A stretch of DNA of 64,000 nt from an uncultured Eubacteriales bacterium (lineage in GTDB: Bacteria; Bacillota; Clostridia; Christensenellales; Aristaeellaceae): assembly GCA_900318145.1 (NCBI GenBank), contig ONJM01000001.1, positions 186,001-250,000 of the forward strand, given 5' to 3'. The position numbers and the translations under genes were made by a program. Below the pieces are notes generated by a model, which ran no database searches, had not been told where the DNA came from, and saw nothing but the letters and a program-made list of their open reading frames with translations. How positions within the stretch are numbered: position 1 is the stretch's first letter; the number at the start of each line of letters is the position of its first letter. Positions 60,396-64,000 of this stretch are shown here, piece after piece.

Positions 60396-61904
60396 ATGAT
60401 GAAACGAATTGCCGCCGCTGCGGCAGCCATGCTGCTCGCACTGTGCTGCACTGTACCCGCGCTTGCGGCGGACGGGTACAAATACTCCTATACCTACACC
60501 TATGACTACTGGGAGGATGTTCGTGAGTCTCCGGACGCCTACCGCGTCAAAATGATGATCTCGACCGCGGAGTTCGAGGACATCGGCGGACTGAAAAATC
60601 CGCAGGGACTGTTCGTCCGGAACAGGGACGCGTATATCTGCGATACCGGCAACAACCGCGTGATTCAGATCCGGCTGAAGGATGACGGATTCGAACGCGT
60701 CCGTGTGATTGATTCCTTCACCGGCGAGACTTCGCCGACAACCTTCAACAGCCCCCGGGATATTTACGTCATGGAAGACGGGACAATGTTCATCGCCGAC
60801 TACAGCAACAACCGCGTCGTCCGGCTGGACAGAGACCTGAACTGGGAGCTGTCTTTCACAAAACCGACGGACAACAACTTCGACCAGAACGCTGAATTCC
60901 TGCCGAGGAAGCTTGTGGCGGATGTTGTGGGACGCGTATATGTGCTGAGCCAGAACGTGAACAAGGGTATCGTCAAGTTTGAAGCGGACGGACAGTTCAA
61001 CGGCTTTATCGGCGCGAACAAGGTCCGGGTGAACCTGTACGACCAGATGTGGAAGATGATCGCCACAAAGGAGCAGCGGGCCAGGATGGAAAGCTTCGTC
61101 CCGACGGAATATGAGAACATTGCGCTGGATCCGGACGGATTCTTCTATGTGGTGACAAAAACCTTCAACGAGAATGAACTTCGCAGCGGCAGCGCGGATC
61201 CCGTCCGCCGGCTGAACGCGGTGGGGAACAACATCCTGGTGCAGAACGGCGCGTTCTGGGTCATCGGCGACCTGGAATGGGCAGCCGGAAACACAAACCT
61301 AACACACCGCGGCCCCAGCAAGTTCGCGGACGTGACCGTACTGCAGGATGATATCTACATGGTGCTGGACAGTACCCACAACCGGATTTTCGGTTATGAC
61401 CAGCAGGGCAATATGCTGTGGGGATTCGGGGGCGTCGGCAACGCGGACGGATTCTTCAACAACCCGATGGCCATTGAGCATATGGGAACAGACCTGCTGA
61501 TCCTGGACGCGGGCGGCGCCTACGGCGGATCCCTGACCGTCATGACACCCACGGAATACGGCCAGATGGTCTACACAGCCATCCATCAGTACCGGACCGG
61601 CGACTACGACGGATCCGCGAAGACCTGGACTGACGTGCTTTCAAGGAACGGCAATTCCGATTCCGCGTACATCGGCATCGGCCGGGCGCTCCTGCAGCAG
61701 GAAAAGTACGACGAAGCGATGAGCTATTTCAAGGCGGCGGAAGACGACAAGAACTATTCGGAAGCCTGGCGGCTTCGCCGGATGGAACTGGTGGAGCAGA
61801 ATATTGTTCCCATCTTCATTGTGGTTGCGGCAATCCTGGTTCTGCCTCCGCTGATCCGCCGGATCAAGAAGATCAAGTGGGAGGTGAAGATGTTCCATGA
61901 GTGA
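60396..61904 (+). CDS. NHL-repeat beta-propeller membrane protein with TPR-like region (cassette copy 2)
   Basis: This 502-residue protein has a signal peptide (about 1-25, ending ALA). The extracellular propeller covers about 50-385, with blades such as RDAYICDTGNNRVIQI, DGTMFIADYSNNRVVRLD and GRVYVLSQNVNKGIVKF. TPR-like helices (about 395-455, including GIGRALLQQEKYDEAMSYF) and a C-terminal membrane helix (about 468-485) follow. The arrangement is identical to the protein at 44072, with extended matches around the WKMIATKEQR/WRKIATKEER insertion, which is a useful family marker. It overlaps the Yip1 gene by 8 bp. Confidence 0.82.
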   Translation: MMKRIAAAAAAMLLALCCTVPALAADGYKYSYTYTYDYWEDVRESPDAYRVKMMISTAEFEDIGGLKNPQGLFVRNRDAYICDTGNNRVIQIRLKDDGFERVRVIDSFTGETSPTTFNSPRDIYVMEDGTMFIADYSNNRVVRLDRDLNWELSFTKPTDNNFDQNAEFLPRKLVADVVGRVYVLSQNVNKGIVKFEADGQFNGFIGANKVRVNLYDQMWKMIATKEQRARMESFVPTEYENIALDPDGFFYVVTKTFNENELRSGSADPVRRLNAVGNNILVQNGAFWVIGDLEWAAGNTNLTHRGPSKFADVTVLQDDIYMVLDSTHNRIFGYDQQGNMLWGFGGVGNADGFFNNPMAIEHMGTDLLILDAGGAYGGSLTVMTPTEYGQMVYTAIHQYRTGDYDGSAKTWTDVLSRNGNSDSAYIGIGRALLQQEKYDEAMSYFKAAEDDKNYSEAWRLRRMELVEQNIVPIFIVVAAILVLPPLIRRIKKIKWEVKMFHE

Positions 61905-62571
61905 ACTGACCGCAGGACGGGCGCTCGCCAGCAAATCGTGGTGGAAAAAATTCGGCGCTTCCGTCAAATACGCCTTCTATGTCATGTTTCATCCATTTGA
62001 CGGTTTCTGGGACCTGACTCATGAACACCGGGGAAGCCTGGCGGCAGCGAACCTTTTCGTAATTCTACTGCTGCTGGGGCGGCTGATGACCCTGCAGTTC
62101 ACCAACATGATGTTCATGAAGGTGTACTGGCCCCGGGTCAACATTTTCCAGCAATGCGCATCCCTGCTGCTGCCGCTGAGCATTTACTGCATCTGCAACT
62201 GGGGCCTGACCACACTGTTCGACGGCAAAGGCACCCTGAAGGACGTGTACATCGCTACCGCCTACGCACTGGTACCGTACCTCATCGGGATGTATCTTAT
62301 CATTCCCCTCAGCAACATCCTGACCATGGAGGAGGGGAGCCTTTATACGGTCATCGAGACTTTCATGCTGGTATGGTCAGCGCTGCTGCTGGTGATCGGC
62401 ATGGTGCAGATCCATGACTTCGGCCTGGGGAAAACCATCCTGTTCCTTTTCATGACGGTTGTGGCCATGGCGATTGTCGTATTCCTGCTGCTGCTGTTCC
62501 TGACGCTGGTCAGCGACGGCCTGGGATACATTATCTCCGTGTATAAAGAAATCAACTTCCGGTTGAACTAA
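61897..62571 (+). CDS. Yip1-family membrane protein (cassette copy 2)
   Basis: This 224-residue protein has five predicted membrane helices. The entry motif KYAFYVMFHPFDGFWDLTHE and the central DGKGTLKDVYIATAYALVPYL match the Yip1 domain. QIHDFGLGKTILFLFMTVVAM aligns with the copy-1 QIHNYTMGKTLVTLFLTVVAM. It starts within the 3' end of the NHL gene and lies 15 bp before the DUF5696-like gene, in the same order as copy 1. Confidence 0.85.
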   Translation: MSELTAGRALASKSWWKKFGASVKYAFYVMFHPFDGFWDLTHEHRGSLAAANLFVILLLLGRLMTLQFTNMMFMKVYWPRVNIFQQCASLLLPLSIYCICNWGLTTLFDGKGTLKDVYIATAYALVPYLIGMYLIIPLSNILTMEEGSLYTVIETFMLVWSALLLVIGMVQIHDFGLGKTILFLFMTVVAMAIVVFLLLLFLTLVSDGLGYIISVYKEINFRLN

Positions 62572-62586
62572 GGAGGCGGACGAATC

Positions 62587-64000
62587 ATGGCAAAGAAGAG
62601 AAAATGGATTCGGCGTACCGTCTTCTGGACTGTATTCGCGGCGCTGATCGCCCTGTTTGTCTGGAAGGTCGGCATTCCGCTGTTCACGGAAGAAGAGGAT
62701 ACCCGGGTTCACCAGGTGGTTCCCTACGGCTATGACGGATCCACCGATCCGGTGATCCTGGAGAACGCCAACCTGAAGTTTGAACTGGATCCGGCAACTA
62801 CACGGTTTACGGTGACCGACAAGCGAAACGGCGCTGTGTGGGAATCTTCTCCGGCAGGGGCCGCCAGCGACCCGATCGCGCAGCCGGTGGAAAAGAACCG
62901 GCTGCAGTCTGAACTCACACTGATCTACAGCATTTCCACCGGTATGGATACGCTGCTGACCAGCCATGAATACAGCGTAACGAACCAGGTTTACGAGGTG
63001 GTTCCGGAAGAAAACGCGGTCAGTGTGAATTTCTCGGTCGGGCGCATCAGCCGGACTTTCCGGATTCCGACTGCGATTACGGAAGAACGCATGGATTCCT
63101 TCCTCGCGAAAATGGCCAAAAAGGATTCGCGGGATGTCAAGGAATACTATGAAAAGAAGAGCCTTGCCAAGCTGAAGAAAAAGGATGATCCGGAAGTCCT
63201 GAAACAGATGTATCCGGATATCGAGGAGCATACGATCTACGTGATCCGCGATACGGTAAAGGACCACCTGAAGCAAAAGATGGAAGGCCTGTTTGAGGCG
63301 GCCGGATACACCCCGGAAGAATACGAGTACGACATGTCCCGGATCAACGTGGAAAAGGCCTCCGCGAGCGCCGCGTTCAACATCACGCTGGTCTATACCC
63401 TTGAGGACAACGACCTGGTTGTTACCATCCCGCTGGACCGGGTGATGTACAATGACGGATATCCGATCCGCTCCATCTCCCTGCTGCCGGGCTTCGGCGC
63501 AGGACATACGTCCGATACCGGATTCATCCTGGTGCCGGACGGCAACGGCGGCATCATCAACTTCAACAACGGCAAGAAAGACCAGAACACATACTACGGC
63601 AATCTGTACGGATGGGACTGGGCTTCCCTGCGGAAACAGGTAAATAACGAAACCGTCTGCTCCTTCCCGGTGTTCGGCATTTCCCGGAACGGCGCTTCCA
63701 TGCTGTGCATGATCGAGGACGGCGCACAGTGGTCCTCGCTTACGGCGGACATTTCCGGGCGGCTGACCTCCTACAACACGGTGTACAACACATTCAGCAT
63801 CATTCACGGAGATCCGTACGACGCATCAGACCGGGATATCAACGCGAAATACCTGTACGAGGAGGAAATCCCAGAAGGAAAACTGGTGCAGCGGTACCGC
63901 TTCCTGGAAACGGACGACGCAACCGGCATGGCGGCTTCGTACCGTGAATACCTGCAGAAAGGCATTCTTGCGGAACACCCTGAAATCCGGGAGAATATGC
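62587..64000 (+). CDS. DUF5696-like membrane-anchored surface protein, partial at window end (cassette copy 2)
   Basis: This open frame from ATG 62587 (after AAGGAGGCGG) runs off the window with 471 residues visible and no stop. One transmembrane helix (about residues 11-29) precedes an outside domain. FILVPDGNGGIINFNNGKKD and GISRNGASMLCMIEDGA correspond to the copy-1 sequences CLVVPDGSGAVIRFNNGKSG and GICRPESSVLVTCERGA. A charged helical insertion (about 165-255, Lys/Glu-rich) is larger here. The putative catalytic barrel half is not yet reached. It is a truncated view, not a broken gene. Confidence 0.78.
   Translation, partial: MAKKRKWIRRTVFWTVFAALIALFVWKVGIPLFTEEEDTRVHQVVPYGYDGSTDPVILENANLKFELDPATTRFTVTDKRNGAVWESSPAGAASDPIAQPVEKNRLQSELTLIYSISTGMDTLLTSHEYSVTNQVYEVVPEENAVSVNFSVGRISRTFRIPTAITEERMDSFLAKMAKKDSRDVKEYYEKKSLAKLKKKDDPEVLKQMYPDIEEHTIYVIRDTVKDHLKQKMEGLFEAAGYTPEEYEYDMSRINVEKASASAAFNITLVYTLEDNDLVVTIPLDRVMYNDGYPIRSISLLPGFGAGHTSDTGFILVPDGNGGIINFNNGKKDQNTYYGNLYGWDWASLRKQVNNETVCSFPVFGISRNGASMLCMIEDGAQWSSLTADISGRLTSYNTVYNTFSIIHGDPYDASDRDINAKYLYEEEIPEGKLVQRYRFLETDDATGMAASYREYLQKGILAEHPEIRENM

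Noticed and set aside
1-64000. CRISPR arrays, insertion sequences, tRNA/rRNA genes, prophage
   Set aside because: I scanned for regular repeats, transposase-like proteins, inverted terminal repeats and tRNA-like ends and saw none that held up. A tool-based search could still find short items.

Overview
The window reads as a chromosomal segment of a fairly GC-rich, monoderm, Clostridia-like anaerobe, probably a gut or rumen plant-fibre degrader. Supporting signs are sigma-A style promoters (TTGACA-17-TATAAT with frequent TGN extensions), strong AGGAGG ribosome sites, U-tailed terminators, a DUF951 protein, a Gx transporter beside a NusG_II domain, a THF riboswitch before an ECF folate component, and many CUT1 sugar transporters with GH26 and GH5 enzymes. 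I would guess a relative of the Christensenellales/Aristaeellaceae, but no marker gene here proves it. No tRNA, rRNA, CRISPR array, insertion sequence or prophage was seen.

Layout, 1-16 kb: the end of an NADP-isocitrate dehydrogenase; a strong 6S RNA candidate with its own promoter and terminator; a four-gene MacAB-like efflux operon with two adaptor proteins; a reverse-strand trio of MotA/ExbB-like channel, OmpA/MotB-like partner and small anchored protein; a DUF308 membrane protein; a sirtuin; aspartate-semialdehyde dehydrogenase; a THF riboswitch controlling an ECF FolT-like protein coupled to endonuclease III; a zinc-dependent polyol-type dehydrogenase; and a reverse-strand secreted multidomain protein and DUF951 protein.

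Layout, 16-37 kb: a CUT1 transporter operon (binding protein, LplB-like and YtcP-like permeases) ending in a putative (alpha/alpha)6 carbohydrate-active protein; then mostly housekeeping genes: glutamate racemase, an EF-G-like GTPase with altered G motifs, peptidase T, a Gx transporter, an ApbE-NusG_II fusion, an M48 protease, a double zinc-ribbon protein, a TIM-barrel isomerase, an FMN-dependent dehydrogenase, pheST and an SGNH esterase.

Layout, 37.5-64 kb: a large polysaccharide-utilisation region. A GH26 mannanase-like lipoprotein opens an apparently continuous operon to 53.9 kb. It contains a six-gene cassette: giant binding protein with two beta-sandwich modules, permease, permease, NHL-propeller/TPR membrane protein, Yip1-family membrane protein, and DUF5696-like surface protein. 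A second permease pair, a secreted three-repeat protein and another binding protein follow. After a reverse-strand GH5 glucanase, the same six-gene cassette is repeated in the same order under its own near-consensus promoter and runs off the window end. No ATPase subunit is encoded beside any of the four sugar transporters, so a shared MsmX-type ATPase elsewhere is inferred. The repeated cassette is the best candidate for an incompletely described biological system: a membrane-tethered glycan capture, processing and import machine.
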